A stretch of DNA of 64,000 nt from Streptomonospora nanhaiensis (GCF_026642255.1 NZ_CP113264.1:4712001-4776000); one strand, 5' to 3'; positions 1 to 9,453 are shown, numbered from the stretch's first letter. A program made the numbers and translations. The notes: generated by a model from the letters alone, not told the origin.

Positions 1-2125
1 TGAACGTGGTGGCGGCGTCCGCCCGCGAATCGTCCTGCACCCCGATGACGGCGGTGAAGGTGGTCCAGTTGCGGCCGAGGTCGTAGTCGACCCAGCCGGT
101 GCACTCGGTGTACTCGGACTCCGCGCAGGCGCCGGGCGCCAGCGCCCGCGTGTACACCTGGCCGTCGACCTGCGCACGGCCCGTCTCCGGCTCCCAGCTC
201 CCCTCCTGGTCGACGGAGACCACCTGCGTGAGCAGGGTGGTGTCCCCGCCGTTCGGGGCGCCGGACGCCACGTCCCCGCTCGGGTCGGTGTCGCCCGGAA
301 CCGGCCCGGTCTCCTCCTCGGCGGGCTCGGAGGCGGTGCCCGCCCCGTCGCTCCCGGACGGTTCCGGTTCCCCCGCTCCCGCTCCGTCCGGCTCCTCTGC
401 GGCCGCGGTCGCGGAGGCTATCCGGACCATGACGTAGTAGGTGCCGGCGGAGCCCGCGAGCATGGCCAGGACGATGACGACCGCCAGCCCGATCAGCTTG
501 GGCTTGCGCGACTTCCGCCGGGCGGGCGCCGCGGCGTCCGCGGGCGCGTGGGCCGCGGGGGCGAAGGCTCCGGTGGCCTCGGGGCGCGGGGGGACGCTCC
601 AGCCGGGCCGGGAGCCGGCCGGCGCCTGGTGGGGCGGGTGGGCCGGGCCCGAGTGGGCGCCGGCCCCCGGCTGTGCGCCGCCGGCGGGCGGACGCCGGTT
701 CGGCATGCCCTGTGCCGGTGCGCCGGGGTGCGGCCCGCGGAGCGGCTGCCCCGGCCTCCGGGGCGCCGGGCCCTGCCCCGTTCCCCGGGGGCCGCCGACG
801 GGCGGTTGCGCCGCCTGGGACCGCTGGGGCCCCGGGGCGGCCTGGGGCGCGCCGCGCAGCCCGCCGACGGGGCGCGGGGGCATGTCGTCGGCGTCCGGCA
901 CCGACGGGCCGGACGGGGCCGGGGCGGACGCCTGCGCGGCGGGCGCCTCCGGGGGCGCGGACGTCCCCTCGGTGCCGGGCCGCTCCTGCTGCGGGGACGG
1001 GCCTCCGGCCGGGGCGCTCACCGGGGGCGGGCCGGAGAACCGGGCGCCCTGCGGCGGCGCGGCCCCCTCGGCGGCGGAGTCCTCGGCCCGCGGGACCGAC
1101 GCACGGTGGTCGTCCGGCGCGCCGGGCGCGTCCCCGGCGGAGGACTCCGGCGCGGACGGCTCCGCGGCCCCGTGGGGGGTCTCGGTCACGGCCGCTGCCA
1201 GGACGGCGTCGCCCGGGTCGGACGCCGGCCCGGTCCACGGCGCCGACGTGGCCAGCGACCGCAGGGCCCGGATCCAGTCCGCGGCCTCGGGGCGGTCGCC
1301 CGGTTCGGCCGAGAACATGGCCATGACGAGCTCGCGCTGCCGCTCCCCCGCGTTCGCGACCAGGGGCAGCGCGCCGAAGCGCTCGCGCAGCTGCTCGGGG
1401 GCGGGCGGCGGGTCCTCCCCGGTGAGGGTGAAGTAGGCGATGGCGCCGAACGCGTACCGGTCCGTGGCCGCCGAGTACTCGCCGGTGAAGATCTCCGGGG
1501 CCGCGTACCCGGGGGTGAACCAGGGGCGGGCGGTCATGTGGCGGGCGGCGATCCGGCTCAGCCCGAAGTCGACCAGCGTCGCCTGGCCCTCGTCGCTGAT
1601 CATGACGTTGCCGGGCGACAGGTCCCCGTGCACCACCACCCGCTTGGAGGGGGTGGCGCGGCCGGAGTGCAGCACGTCCAGCACCAGGGCGACCTGCTCC
1701 AGGTAGCGCAGTGCCTCCCGCTGGCCGCGCGGCCCCTCCACCGCGTGCTCGGCCCGCCAGTCGCGCAGGTCCACGCCCTGGACGTAGTTCATGACCAGGT
1801 AGAGGGCGCGGTCGGTGTACTCGCCCGATCCTTCGGCCGGGTGTTCCGGGGCGCCCTCGAAGTGCTCGCGGACGCCGACCACCCCGAGCCGGTTGATGAA
1901 GCGCAGCAGCTCCGCCTGCTCGCCCCACCTGGCGCTGAGCTCGGCGAACTGCTCCTCGTTCGCGGTCACGTCGGAGTTGAGGACCTTGACCACGACGGGC
2001 TCGGTCTGTCCCGCCAGGGTCACCTCGGCGAGGTAGAGGGTGGCCTCGCCGCCGCGGCCCACCGATCGCACCAGGCGGTACTTGTCCGGTTGGGTGTCCG
2101 GACCGACGTAGAGATGAAGGCTCAC
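1..2125 (-). CDS. Ser/Thr protein kinase with single TM segment and NPCBM-like C-terminus (3' end beyond window)
   Basis: This is a membrane-anchored protein kinase, read leftward from GTG 2125; the C-terminus lies off the left edge, so about 708 residues are visible. The kinase domain is residues ~16-280, with a glycine loop GRGGEA at 23-28, lysine K47, catalytic loop HGDLSPGN near 166-173 (HGD instead of the common HRD) and DFG at 186-188. A long Pro/Ala/Gly-rich linker follows, then one hydrophobic segment at ~545-567, and an outer part whose end (VDYDLGRNW, then FTAVIGVQDD) resembles an NPCBM/NEW2 carbohydrate-binding module. By family knowledge it would sense an external ligand and phosphorylate cytoplasmic targets. 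The ATG ten bases upstream runs straight into TGA, so GTG is the usable start. It is divergent from the next kinase; the 170 bp between them should hold both promoters. Confidence 0.88.
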   Translation of the reverse strand, partial: MSLHLYVGPDTQPDKYRLVRSVGRGGEATLYLAEVTLAGQTEPVVVKVLNSDVTANEEQFAELSARWGEQAELLRFINRLGVVGVREHFEGAPEHPAEGSGEYTDRALYLVMNYVQGVDLRDWRAEHAVEGPRGQREALRYLEQVALVLDVLHSGRATPSKRVVVHGDLSPGNVMISDEGQATLVDFGLSRIAARHMTARPWFTPGYAAPEIFTGEYSAATDRYAFGAIAYFTLTGEDPPPAPEQLRERFGALPLVANAGERQRELVMAMFSAEPGDRPEAADWIRALRSLATSAPWTGPASDPGDAVLAAAVTETPHGAAEPSAPESSAGDAPGAPDDHRASVPRAEDSAAEGAAPPQGARFSGPPPVSAPAGGPSPQQERPGTEGTSAPPEAPAAQASAPAPSGPSVPDADDMPPRPVGGLRGAPQAAPGPQRSQAAQPPVGGPRGTGQGPAPRRPGQPLRGPHPGAPAQGMPNRRPPAGGAQPGAGAHSGPAHPPHQAPAGSRPGWSVPPRPEATGAFAPAAHAPADAAAPARRKSRKPKLIGLAVVIVLAMLAGSAGTYYVMVRIASATAAAEEPDGAGAGEPEPSGSDGAGTASEPAEEETGPVPGDTDPSGDVASGAPNGGDTTLLTQVVSVDQEGSWEPETGRAQVDGQVYTRALAPGACAESEYTECTGWVDYDLGRNWTTFTAVIGVQDDSRADAATTF

Positions 2126-2295
2126 TCTCTGACACTCATTCCACACGGGGGGTAGGCGCTTCTGGGGCGCAGGGGATCCCGCCCTCGGGCGGGAGACCAC
2201 AGTAACGCGGTCGGATGTACTCTTACGCCCTGTACGACCGGAAGGCCGTAAGTGGCCGCCGGCCGTCTCGCGCGCGAACACGGACGGGGGCCGCG

Positions 2296-3987
2296 GTGAC
2301 CGGAGAACGGGTCCTCGGCGGTCGCTACCGCCTGCTCTCCCTCCTGGGCCGGGGCGGGATGGGCGAGGTCTGGCGGGCCGTCGACGAACTCCTGGACAGG
2401 CATGTGGCCGTCAAGCTGATCCGGCCCGGCCGGGCGGGGTCCGAGGAGGTCTCCGCGCGGTTCCGCCGCGAGGCGCGGATCACCGCCCGCCTGGCGGGCC
2501 ACCCCAACGTGGTGATCCTGCACGACTTCGGCCGGGACGACTCCCCCGGCGCCCCGGGCTCGGTGTACGCGGTCATGGAGCTGGTGTCCGGGCGCTCCCT
2601 GACGGCGGTCCTGCGGGAGAGCGGCCCGATGCCGGTGCCGCGCGCCGCCGACCTGGTGTCGCAGGCCGCGTCGGGCCTGGGGGCGGCCCACGCGGCGGGG
2701 GTCGTGCACCGGGACGTGAAGCCGGGCAACCTGATGGTGGTCGGGGAGGGCTCCGGGGGCGGCACCGTGAAGGTGCTGGACTTCGGGATCGCCGCCATCA
2801 CGGCGGCCACCCAGAGCCGCCGCATCACCCAGACGGGCCAGGTCATCGGCACACCCCTGTACATGCCGCCCGAGCAGGTCCGCGGCGAGCAGGTCGAGCG
2901 GTCCGGCGACCTCTACGCCCTGGGCACGATCCTGTACCAGCTGCTGACGGGGCGACCCCCGTTCCACTCCGACAACCCGCTGGCCGTGCTGCGCATGCAC
3001 CTGGTCGACACCCCCGTGGCCGCAGCCGAACTGCGCCCGGAGGTTCCGGCGCCGCTGTCGGAACTGGTGGCGTCGATGCTGGCCAAGCGCCCGGAGGACC
3101 GGCCCGCGAGCGCCGAGGACGTGCGGGACCGGTTGGCGCCCTTCCTCCCCTCCCGCACCGGGCGGCCGTCCCGGCCGCGGTCCCTGCCGGGGCCGGTCGG
3201 CCCGGTCCCGGTCCCGGGCACCCGGCCGTACACGCGGGCGGGGACCACCCGCCCGGAGACGGTCGGCCCGGAGGAGCCCGCGCGCCTCCTGGCGCTGGTG
3301 GAGGAGGCCCGCGCTCCCGCCGACACGGGGCAGTTCGCGGCGGCCGCGCGGGAGCTGCGCGGACTGCTGCCCCGGCTGCGGGCGACGTTCGGCCCCGACC
3401 ACCAGGACACCCTGCGGGCACGCCGCCAGGAGGCGTACCTGACCGGCAAGAGCGGGGAGCACCGGCGGGCGGTGGTCCTCCTGGACGCCCTGCTGTCCGA
3501 CCTGCTGCGGGTCCACGGGGCCCGGCACCCGGAGACGCTGGCCGTCCGGTACTACCTGGCCACGAACGTGGGGCGGGCGGGCGACCACGCGCTGGCGGCG
3601 AGGGTGCACGAGGAGCTGGTGCCCGACCTGGTGGCCGTGCACGGGCCCGGCTCGGAGAGGGTGCTGACCACGCGCCTGTACCTGGCGTTCGAGGTCGGCG
3701 AGGCGGGCCGGCCGGAGCGGGCCGTGGAGCTGCTGGAGGAGCTGGTTCCGGACCTGACCCGGCGGCTGGGCGAGGACGACGCCGCGACGCTGCGGGCCCT
3801 CCACTACCACGCCGCCTACCTCGGCCACGCCGGACGCCCGGCGGAGGCCGCCCGGCGGTACCACGCGCTGCTCGCCCGGTACACGCGGGTGCACGGCGCC
3901 CAGAGCGAGGCGACGGCGCGCATCCGAGCCCACCTGCGCCAGTGGCAGGACCGCTCCCGCCGCCCGGGCGGCACGCCGCCCCTGTGA
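2296..3987 (+). CDS. Soluble Ser/Thr protein kinase with TPR-like C-terminal repeats
   Basis: Cytoplasmic Hanks-type kinase of about 563 residues. Visible motifs counted from GTG 2296: GRGGMGEV at 18-25, lysine K40, HRDVKPGN at 138-145, DFG at 162-164 and an APE-like MPPEQ. After a Pro/Arg-rich linker the last ~230 residues form repeated ~42-residue helical units (RHPETLAVRYYLA, GSERVLTTRLYLA, DAATLRALHYHAA) typical of TPR_10/TPR_12-type repeats, so the kinase probably docks partner proteins. No membrane segment is evident, unlike the divergent neighbour. An ATG lies in frame at 2215, but the first 27 codons are Arg-rich and unlike kinase N-termini, so I chose GTG 2296. Substrate unknown. Confidence 0.88.
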   Translation: MTGERVLGGRYRLLSLLGRGGMGEVWRAVDELLDRHVAVKLIRPGRAGSEEVSARFRREARITARLAGHPNVVILHDFGRDDSPGAPGSVYAVMELVSGRSLTAVLRESGPMPVPRAADLVSQAASGLGAAHAAGVVHRDVKPGNLMVVGEGSGGGTVKVLDFGIAAITAATQSRRITQTGQVIGTPLYMPPEQVRGEQVERSGDLYALGTILYQLLTGRPPFHSDNPLAVLRMHLVDTPVAAAELRPEVPAPLSELVASMLAKRPEDRPASAEDVRDRLAPFLPSRTGRPSRPRSLPGPVGPVPVPGTRPYTRAGTTRPETVGPEEPARLLALVEEARAPADTGQFAAAARELRGLLPRLRATFGPDHQDTLRARRQEAYLTGKSGEHRRAVVLLDALLSDLLRVHGARHPETLAVRYYLATNVGRAGDHALAARVHEELVPDLVAVHGPGSERVLTTRLYLAFEVGEAGRPERAVELLEELVPDLTRRLGEDDAATLRALHYHAAYLGHAGRPAEAARRYHALLARYTRVHGAQSEATARIRAHLRQWQDRSRRPGGTPPL

Positions 3988-4018
3988 CGAGGACGGCGGT
4001 GGAAGTATCGTGGATCCC

Positions 4019-4378
4019 ATGGCAGCTCCTCGCAAGGTGACCGTCGACCAGGACGCGGACGCCGGCTACCTCACGCTCTCCGACGCTCCCGTGCGGAGGA
4101 CGGCCGACCACGGATCGTTCCTCGTCGACCGCTCCGCCGACGGCAGTCCGGTCGGAATCGAGGTGCTGACGCTGGACCGGCCGCTCGACGTGAACGGGGT
4201 GCTGGAGGTACTGGAGGAGTCCGGTACCGGGGTGGATCCGCGGACCCGCGAACTGCTGCGGCTCTTCGCCGCGCAGATCGCCGGCCTCGACGCCCGCGCC
4301 TCCCGGTCGGCATACGAGCGGCCCGCCGGTACGACCGGGCCCACCCGCACGTGGTGCAGGACGACCGAGGCGGGATGA
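4019..4378 (+). CDS. DUF2283 family small protein
   Basis: A protein of about 119 residues whose first ~65 match the DUF2283 pattern: a VTVDQDADAGYLTLS strand pair, later VDRSADGSPVGIEVL. DUF2283 proteins are small beta-rich proteins of unknown function. The last ~40 residues are low-complexity and poorly conserved-looking. A GTG at 4010 is in frame, but a TATCGT hexamer at 4006-4011 sits 7 nt before ATG 4019, the same leaderless spacing used by several genes here, so I prefer ATG 4019. It lies 32 bp after the kinase and 100 bp before ung on the same strand. Confidence 0.7.
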   Translation: MAAPRKVTVDQDADAGYLTLSDAPVRRTADHGSFLVDRSADGSPVGIEVLTLDRPLDVNGVLEVLEESGTGVDPRTRELLRLFAAQIAGLDARASRSAYERPAGTTGPTRTWCRTTEAG

Positions 4379-4465
4379 GGGCCGAACTCAGCGCACGGGG
4401 GTGAGATCTGTGGATCGCGAGGAAGCCGATCGTCCGGACGGGGCGTCGATGTCGCTGTCTGCCGC

Positions 4466-4471
4466 TAGGGT
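4466..4471 (+). promoter_or_regulatory. Putative -10 hexamer of a leaderless ung promoter
   Basis: TAGGGT lies 7 nt before ATG 4479, with no Shine-Dalgarno sequence between. The geometry implies transcription starting at or next to the start codon. The same arrangement recurs at 11058, 13944, 16831(-), 56571 and 61677(-). Confidence 0.45.
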
Positions 4472-4478
4472 TCTGGCC

Positions 4479-5150
4479 ATGGCCAAGGACCTCAACGAAA
4501 TCATGGAAGCCGGGTGGGCGAAGGCCCTGGAACCGGTCGCGCCGCAGATCGCCGCGATGGGCGACTTCCTCCGCAGGGAGGTCGCCGAGGGACGCACCTA
4601 CCTGCCCGCCGGGGACAACGTCCTGCGCGCCTTCCAGCAGCCCTTCGAGGACGTGCGCGTGCTCATCGTGGGCCAGGACCCCTACCCCACCCCCGGCAAC
4701 GCCGTGGGGCTGAGCTTCTCCGTCGCCCCCGACGTGCGCCTTCCCGCGAGCCTGCGCAACATCTACAAGGAGATGCAGGACGACGTCGGCACGACCATGC
4801 CCTCCAACGGCGACCTCACCCCGTGGACCGAGCAGGGCGTGCTGCTGCTCAACCGGGTGCTGACGGTGGCCCCCGGCAGTGCCGGGTCGCACCGCGGCAA
4901 GGGGTGGGAGGCCGTGACCGAGCAGGCCATCCGGGCACTGGCCGAGCGCGACAAGCCGCTGGTGGCGATCCTGTGGGGACGCGACGCCCGCAACCTGCGC
5001 CCGATGATGCCGGGCGTGCCGTGCGTCGAGTCCGCGCACCCCAGCCCGCTGTCGGCGCGCAACGGCTTCTTCGGCTCCCGGCCGTTCAGCAAGACCAACG
5101 CGATGCTGGAGGAGCAGGGCGCCAAGCCGGTCGACTGGCAGCTGCCCTAG
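4479..5150 (+). CDS. ung: Uracil-DNA glycosylase, family 1
   Basis: Removes uracil from DNA by N-glycosidic cleavage, the first step of base excision repair. The family-1 signatures are intact: the water-activating loop GQDPYPTPGNAVGLSFS, the DNA-intercalation loop HPSPLSARNGFFGSRPFS, and the LLLNRVLTV strand. The length of 223 residues is normal for bacterial Ung. Longer in-frame starts exist (from 4401), but MAKDLNEIMEAGW fits the usual N-terminus and ATG 4479 has a leaderless -10 at 4466. Likely a housekeeping gene transcribed alone. Confidence 0.95.
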   Translation: MAKDLNEIMEAGWAKALEPVAPQIAAMGDFLRREVAEGRTYLPAGDNVLRAFQQPFEDVRVLIVGQDPYPTPGNAVGLSFSVAPDVRLPASLRNIYKEMQDDVGTTMPSNGDLTPWTEQGVLLLNRVLTVAPGSAGSHRGKGWEAVTEQAIRALAERDKPLVAILWGRDARNLRPMMPGVPCVESAHPSPLSARNGFFGSRPFSKTNAMLEEQGAKPVDWQLP

Positions 5151-5256
5151 CGCCACCGGCTCCACCCCTTCCCCTGTCGACCTGCGGACTCGGCGCCTCC
5201 CCCGGTGCCGGGTCCGACCGCGTTCCACCCCCTGAAAGCGGAAAGGCCCCCTGGCC

Positions 5257-8200
5257 ATGGCGAAAAGGCTCTCCTACGCGGACGCGCTGAAGATCCTCGG
5301 CAAGAACGACTCGGACCTCCTGGACTTCGCGGAGAAGCTGGCCGACGGCGGGCTCGGCCTGGTGGGGGTGCCGGACCTCTTCGGGGCCAGGTCCTACCTG
5401 GTCGGCAAGGGACGGCAGGCCGTCGAGGGGATCCGGGACAAGATCTCCGGCGAGAGCCGGATGTCGCGGACCGAGAGGATCGCGGCCGCCCGACGGATCC
5501 TCCTGGCCGTCTCCTTCCTGGAGGCGGTCGAGGAGTCCTGGGAGTCGGCCTCGGTGCCGTTCCCCCTGGAGGACCTGCGACCGGCCTCGGAGGGGCAGCT
5601 CGCGGTGGTCCTCCAGGGGGATCCGGCCGACCCCGCGCTGCCGGGAGCCCTGACCTCCGCGCACCTCCAGGAGACGGGCGGGGTCGATCAGGGGGACGTG
5701 CTCTACCTGGGCGCGGCCGAGGCCTTCGTCCGGGGGATCCCGGGGGCGGCCGCTGCCGCGGAGCACGGGATCACGTCCGTGGACCACCCCTCCCTCCAGC
5801 TGCTGGCGCTGGATCTGCCCCGGCGCGCGCACGACCGCTACCGGGAGAACTACCGCAGGCTCGCCTCGGAGATCCCCGAGTTCGGCATGTGGGCGCAGCT
5901 CGAGGCGCACGAGCACACGCGCCGGAGCCTGGACACCGGCCTCGGGGAGCTGCACCGGCAGCTCTCGGCGATCGCGTCACGGCGCGGGGTGGACGTCCGG
6001 CGCCGGGAGCTGGCCGCCTCCTACCGGGCGGTCCTGCGGCAGCCCGTCCTGAGGACGAACGAGACCGCGCCGGGTCTGGTCCTGCCTCCCCTGGAAGAGG
6101 CCTACATCCCGCCGCGCGGCCGGGTAGCGCGGATCCACGGCGGCGCCTCGCCCTCGACCGAGGAGTGGTGGCAGCGGCAGACCCTGTTCGACGACCTCCA
6201 GGGGTTCCTCGCCGCCCACCTCGTGCACACGGACAGCACCGGGTTCCCCACCGTCGTCCTCGGCCACCCCGGGGCGGGCAAGTCCAAGTTCACGGAGATG
6301 CTCTCCGCCAGGCTCCCCGAGTCCGACTTCCTGCCGATCCGGGTGGAGCTGCGGTCGGTCCTGCCCAACTCCCCCATCCACGTCCAGATCGAGGAGGGGC
6401 TGGCCGCCACCCTCCACACCAGGGTGTCCTGGCGCGAACTCGCGGAGTCCGCGGACGGCGCGCTCCCCGTCATCATCCTGGACGGCTTCGACGAACTCCT
6501 CCAGGCGACCGGGGTGGACCGCTCCGACTACCTGGAGCGGGTGCAGGAGTTCCAGCTCCAGCAGGAGGCCCTGGGCCGGCCGGTGGTGGTCGTCGTGACC
6601 AGCCGCACGGTGGTGGCCGACCGGGCGCGCTTCCCGGAGGGCACCACCGTGATCAGGCTGGAGCCCTTCGACGAACCGCGGATCGGGCAGATGCTGGAGG
6701 TGTGGAACGGGGCGAACGCGCGGGCCTTCGCCTCCTCCGGCCTGGCCCCCCTCACGCCCGGGGTGCTGGCGCCGTACTCGGAGCTGGCCGAGCAGCCCCT
6801 CCTCCTGCTGATGCTGCTCGTGTACGACGGCGAGGGCAACGCCCTGCGCCGGGCGGGCGACGCCCTCGGGCAGGGCGAGCTGTACGAGCGGCTGCTGACC
6901 ATGTTCGCCCGGCGCGAGGTGGAGAAGCACCGCTCGGGGCTGGGCACGCGCGACTTCGCCGCGGCGGTCGAGGACGAGCTGCGCCGCCTGGAGGTCGCCG
7001 CCCTGGCGATGTTCACCCGGCGCAAGCAGAGCGTCACCGCGGACGAGCTGGAGCAGGACCTCGCGGTCCTCATGCCCGACGCGGCGGTGCGCCCCGAGGA
7101 CCCGGGCCCGCACGGGCGGATCGACGCCGCGCACCAGGTGCTGGGGCGCTTCTTCTTCGTCCACGAGTCCCGGGCCCGGGTGGGCGACGGATCCGCGAGC
7201 GTGTTCGAGTTCCTGCACGCCACCTTCGGCGAGTACCTGGTGGCCAGGGCCGTGGACGCGGCCCTGGCCGACCTGGACGACGCCCGGGCGCGTTCGTCGC
7301 GCCGCCGGGGCAGGAGCGTCCGCACGGACGACGGCGAGCTGTTCGCCCTGTCGTCGTTCGCGAGTTATGCCGGACGCGACAAGGTGGTGGACTTCCTCTC
7401 GGAGATGCTGGAGCGGCGGTTCGCGGAGGAGCCGGAGGCCCGCGAGGACTACGCCGGGCTGCTCGTGGAGCTGTTCCAGGAGGCGCCCTTCCCGGCCTCC
7501 AACCGGTCCTACACCGAGTACGAGCCGGCCCGGCTCCGGCTGTCCCACCGCGAGGCGAACTACACCGCCAACCTCATGATCCTGCTGGTCCTGGTCAGGC
7601 AGGAGCCGGTGAACGCCCTGGAGCTGTTCCCCGGGGCCGAGGAGCCCGACCAGTTCCTCCGGGGCACGACGTCGATGTGGCGCCTCCTGCCCGGCTCGGA
7701 GTGGTACAGCATCATGTCCGCGATCCGCGTCCGCCACCTGGACGGCTGGTCGGAGGACGGCGTGGTCACCGTGCTGGAGCGGGAGGACGGCTCGCCCGTC
7801 GACGTCGGGGAGTGCATGGGGTTCGAGCTGAGCAGGCGAAGGCACCCCGGCCCGGTGGTCATGGACCCCTACGGCGTCACCGTGCCCTACGACTCGGTCA
7901 CCTCCCGCCTGATCCGGTCGATGGCGATGCGCGTCAACGGCACGGCGGCGCGTTTCGCGCTCGGGCTCGTGCCGTACCTGCGCCACGTCTCCGACGACCT
8001 GGGCACCTGGTACCAGGACCCGAAGGACGACCGGGTCTGGGCCGAGCTGCACGAGGTCCAGCGGCTGCGGATGGAGCCCCCTCAGCTCCACCCCCACCAG
8101 CGCCTGGACAGCTACCGGAGGCTGCTCTCCCAGACGAGTCTGGGCCGCCTCGAACTCATCACGCTGACCCAGGCCGCCGCCGACCTGGCCGCGGCCTCGA

Positions 8201-8505
8201 CCGCGCCCTTCCCGACCGTGCTGCCCGAGCAGCTGGCGAAGCTGCTGCGCCGCTACTTCGCGCACCTGCGGGAGGTCGTCCCCGGCCCCCTGCTCGGCGC
8301 GGACCTCGTCATGCCGGTCCTGGCCTCCCTGCCCGGGGACATCGTCACCGCCCAGGTGAGGGAACACGTCCTGGGGCTCCTGCGCGCGGCCGACCCTGGG
8401 GCGGAGCCGCCCCCGTCCGATCCCCCGCCGGTCGACGCGGCCTTCCCCCTCCGGCGGGTGGAGTCCGCCGCGAACCAGTACGGCAGCGGCGGTGGCGGCG
8501 GCTAG
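5257..8505 (+). CDS. NACHT-domain STAND NTPase with helical N-terminal domain
   Basis: A large 1082-residue signal-transduction ATPase. The N-terminal ~300 residues are helical and begin with LSYADALKILGKNDSDLLDF and GLVGVPDLFGARS, a NACHT-associated N-terminal helical arrangement I recognise from actinobacterial proteins. The NACHT core follows: Walker A GHPGAGKS at 336-343, Walker B ILDGFDELL around D409, and a sensor-like VVVTSRTVV. The C-terminal ~450 residues are alpha-helical and probably the sensing region. No nuclease, protease or TM effector domain is visible, so the N-terminal helical domain would have to be the effector or adaptor. Related bacterial NACHT proteins are antiphage sensors, which suggests but does not prove that role. 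Its stop codon overlaps the stop of the convergent sirtuin. Confidence 0.85.
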   Translation: MAKRLSYADALKILGKNDSDLLDFAEKLADGGLGLVGVPDLFGARSYLVGKGRQAVEGIRDKISGESRMSRTERIAAARRILLAVSFLEAVEESWESASVPFPLEDLRPASEGQLAVVLQGDPADPALPGALTSAHLQETGGVDQGDVLYLGAAEAFVRGIPGAAAAAEHGITSVDHPSLQLLALDLPRRAHDRYRENYRRLASEIPEFGMWAQLEAHEHTRRSLDTGLGELHRQLSAIASRRGVDVRRRELAASYRAVLRQPVLRTNETAPGLVLPPLEEAYIPPRGRVARIHGGASPSTEEWWQRQTLFDDLQGFLAAHLVHTDSTGFPTVVLGHPGAGKSKFTEMLSARLPESDFLPIRVELRSVLPNSPIHVQIEEGLAATLHTRVSWRELAESADGALPVIILDGFDELLQATGVDRSDYLERVQEFQLQQEALGRPVVVVVTSRTVVADRARFPEGTTVIRLEPFDEPRIGQMLEVWNGANARAFASSGLAPLTPGVLAPYSELAEQPLLLLMLLVYDGEGNALRRAGDALGQGELYERLLTMFARREVEKHRSGLGTRDFAAAVEDELRRLEVAALAMFTRRKQSVTADELEQDLAVLMPDAAVRPEDPGPHGRIDAAHQVLGRFFFVHESRARVGDGSASVFEFLHATFGEYLVARAVDAALADLDDARARSSRRRGRSVRTDDGELFALSSFASYAGRDKVVDFLSEMLERRFAEEPEAREDYAGLLVELFQEAPFPASNRSYTEYEPARLRLSHREANYTANLMILLVLVRQEPVNALELFPGAEEPDQFLRGTTSMWRLLPGSEWYSIMSAIRVRHLDGWSEDGVVTVLEREDGSPVDVGECMGFELSRRRHPGPVVMDPYGVTVPYDSVTSRLIRSMAMRVNGTAARFALGLVPYLRHVSDDLGTWYQDPKDDRVWAELHEVQRLRMEPPQLHPHQRLDSYRRLLSQTSLGRLELITLTQAAADLAAASTAPFPTVLPEQLAKLLRRYFAHLREVVPGPLLGADLVMPVLASLPGDIVTAQVREHVLGLLRAADPGAEPPPSDPPPVDAAFPLRRVESAANQYGSGGGGG

Positions 8506-9311
8506 TTCCGCGGCGCCGTCCCGCGGACGCGGCGCACCAGGGCCGGGACGACCTCCCCGATGGGGTCGTGCAGGACCGCCCCCGCGAAGTCGTCGTAGGG
8601 GGTGGGCTCCGCGTTGACCACGACCAGGGCGGCGCGCGCCATCATCGCCACGTCGCACAGCCCGGCCACGGGGTGGACGGTCAGCGAGGTCCCCACGGCC
8701 ATGAACACGTCGCACTCCTGGGCGGCGCGGGTGGCCTCGCCGATGACGTCGGGGTCGAGCCGCTGGCCGAAGGAGATGGTGTCCGCCTTCTGGATGCCGC
8801 CGCATACGAGGCAGTGGGGGTCGGACTCCTCGTCCAGCCGCTCCAGCACCACGGGGGTGGGGGTGCGCAGCCCGCACGCCATGCACATGATGCGCAGCAT
8901 GGTGCCGTGCACCTCGATGACGGCGTCGTCGGGCACCCCGCCGCGCTGGTGGAGGCCGTCGATGTTCTGGGTGATGAGAGCCCGCAGCCGGCCCATGGCC
9001 CGCAGGTCGGCGAACGCCCGGTGCGCGGCGTTGGGCTCGGCCTCCCACACCGGGTGGACGCGGCGCTGCGACCACACCTCGCGGCGCACGTCCACGTCGC
9101 CCATGTAGGAGTCGATGTCCGACATGGCCTCCGCGCTCGGGTTCGTCGTCCACAGTCCCTTCGGCCCCCGGAAGTCGGGGATCCCGGAGTCGGTGGAGAC
9201 GCCGGCGCCGGTGAGCACGGTGATGCTCCCGGCTGAGGAGAGGAGGTCGGCGGCGCGCTCGAACTCCTCGGGGTCGGCGAACGGCGCGGAACGGGTGCTC
9301 ATCGAGGCCAT
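8502..9311 (-). CDS. Sir2-family NAD-dependent protein deacylase (sirtuin)
   Basis: NAD+-dependent protein deacetylase/deacylase of 269 residues. Counting from ATG 9311: GAGVSTDSGIPDFRG at 35-49, TQNIDGLH at 114-121, the catalytic histidine in EVHG (H135), a zinc ribbon with C143, C146, C167 and C170, and GTSLTVHPVAG in the NAD pocket. Complete zinc and catalytic residues argue for a canonical sirtuin rather than the NAD-depleting SIR2 effector class. The start MASMSTRSAPF was chosen because upstream codons are Arg/Ser-rich and non-conserved. The last 3 bases overlap the NACHT gene's stop (CTAG), so the two messages share their 3' ends and no terminator fits between them. Confidence 0.92.
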   Translation of the reverse strand: MASMSTRSAPFADPEEFERAADLLSSAGSITVLTGAGVSTDSGIPDFRGPKGLWTTNPSAEAMSDIDSYMGDVDVRREVWSQRRVHPVWEAEPNAAHRAFADLRAMGRLRALITQNIDGLHQRGGVPDDAVIEVHGTMLRIMCMACGLRTPTPVVLERLDEESDPHCLVCGGIQKADTISFGQRLDPDVIGEATRAAQECDVFMAVGTSLTVHPVAGLCDVAMMARAALVVVNAEPTPYDDFAGAVLHDPIGEVVPALVRRVRGTAPRN

Positions 9312-9453
9312 ACCCCATTGTTGCAGCGACACCGGACCGGGGCTTCCCGAGGCTCTCCCCGACCCGCCGTGCCCCTCCGGAGGGCCGCGGCGCCGGGAAC
9401 TCGCGGACGCGGAGCGTGAAACGCGCGGCCGATGCACACGAGAGGGGCAAAGG

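Noticed and set aside
441..2155. Plus-strand frames over the left-edge kinase
   Set aside because: Low-complexity shadows; the minus strand encodes an obvious kinase with HGD and DFG motifs.
5205..9236. A 1343-codon frame on the + strand overlapping the NACHT gene
   Set aside because: Arg/Gly/Pro-rich, no motifs; the overlapping frame carries Walker A and B and a coherent fold.
8502..9311. Sirtuin as an NAD-depleting immune effector
   Set aside because: Complete zinc cysteines, catalytic His and a single-domain layout fit a standard deacylase; it is kept only as a question because of the NACHT neighbour.
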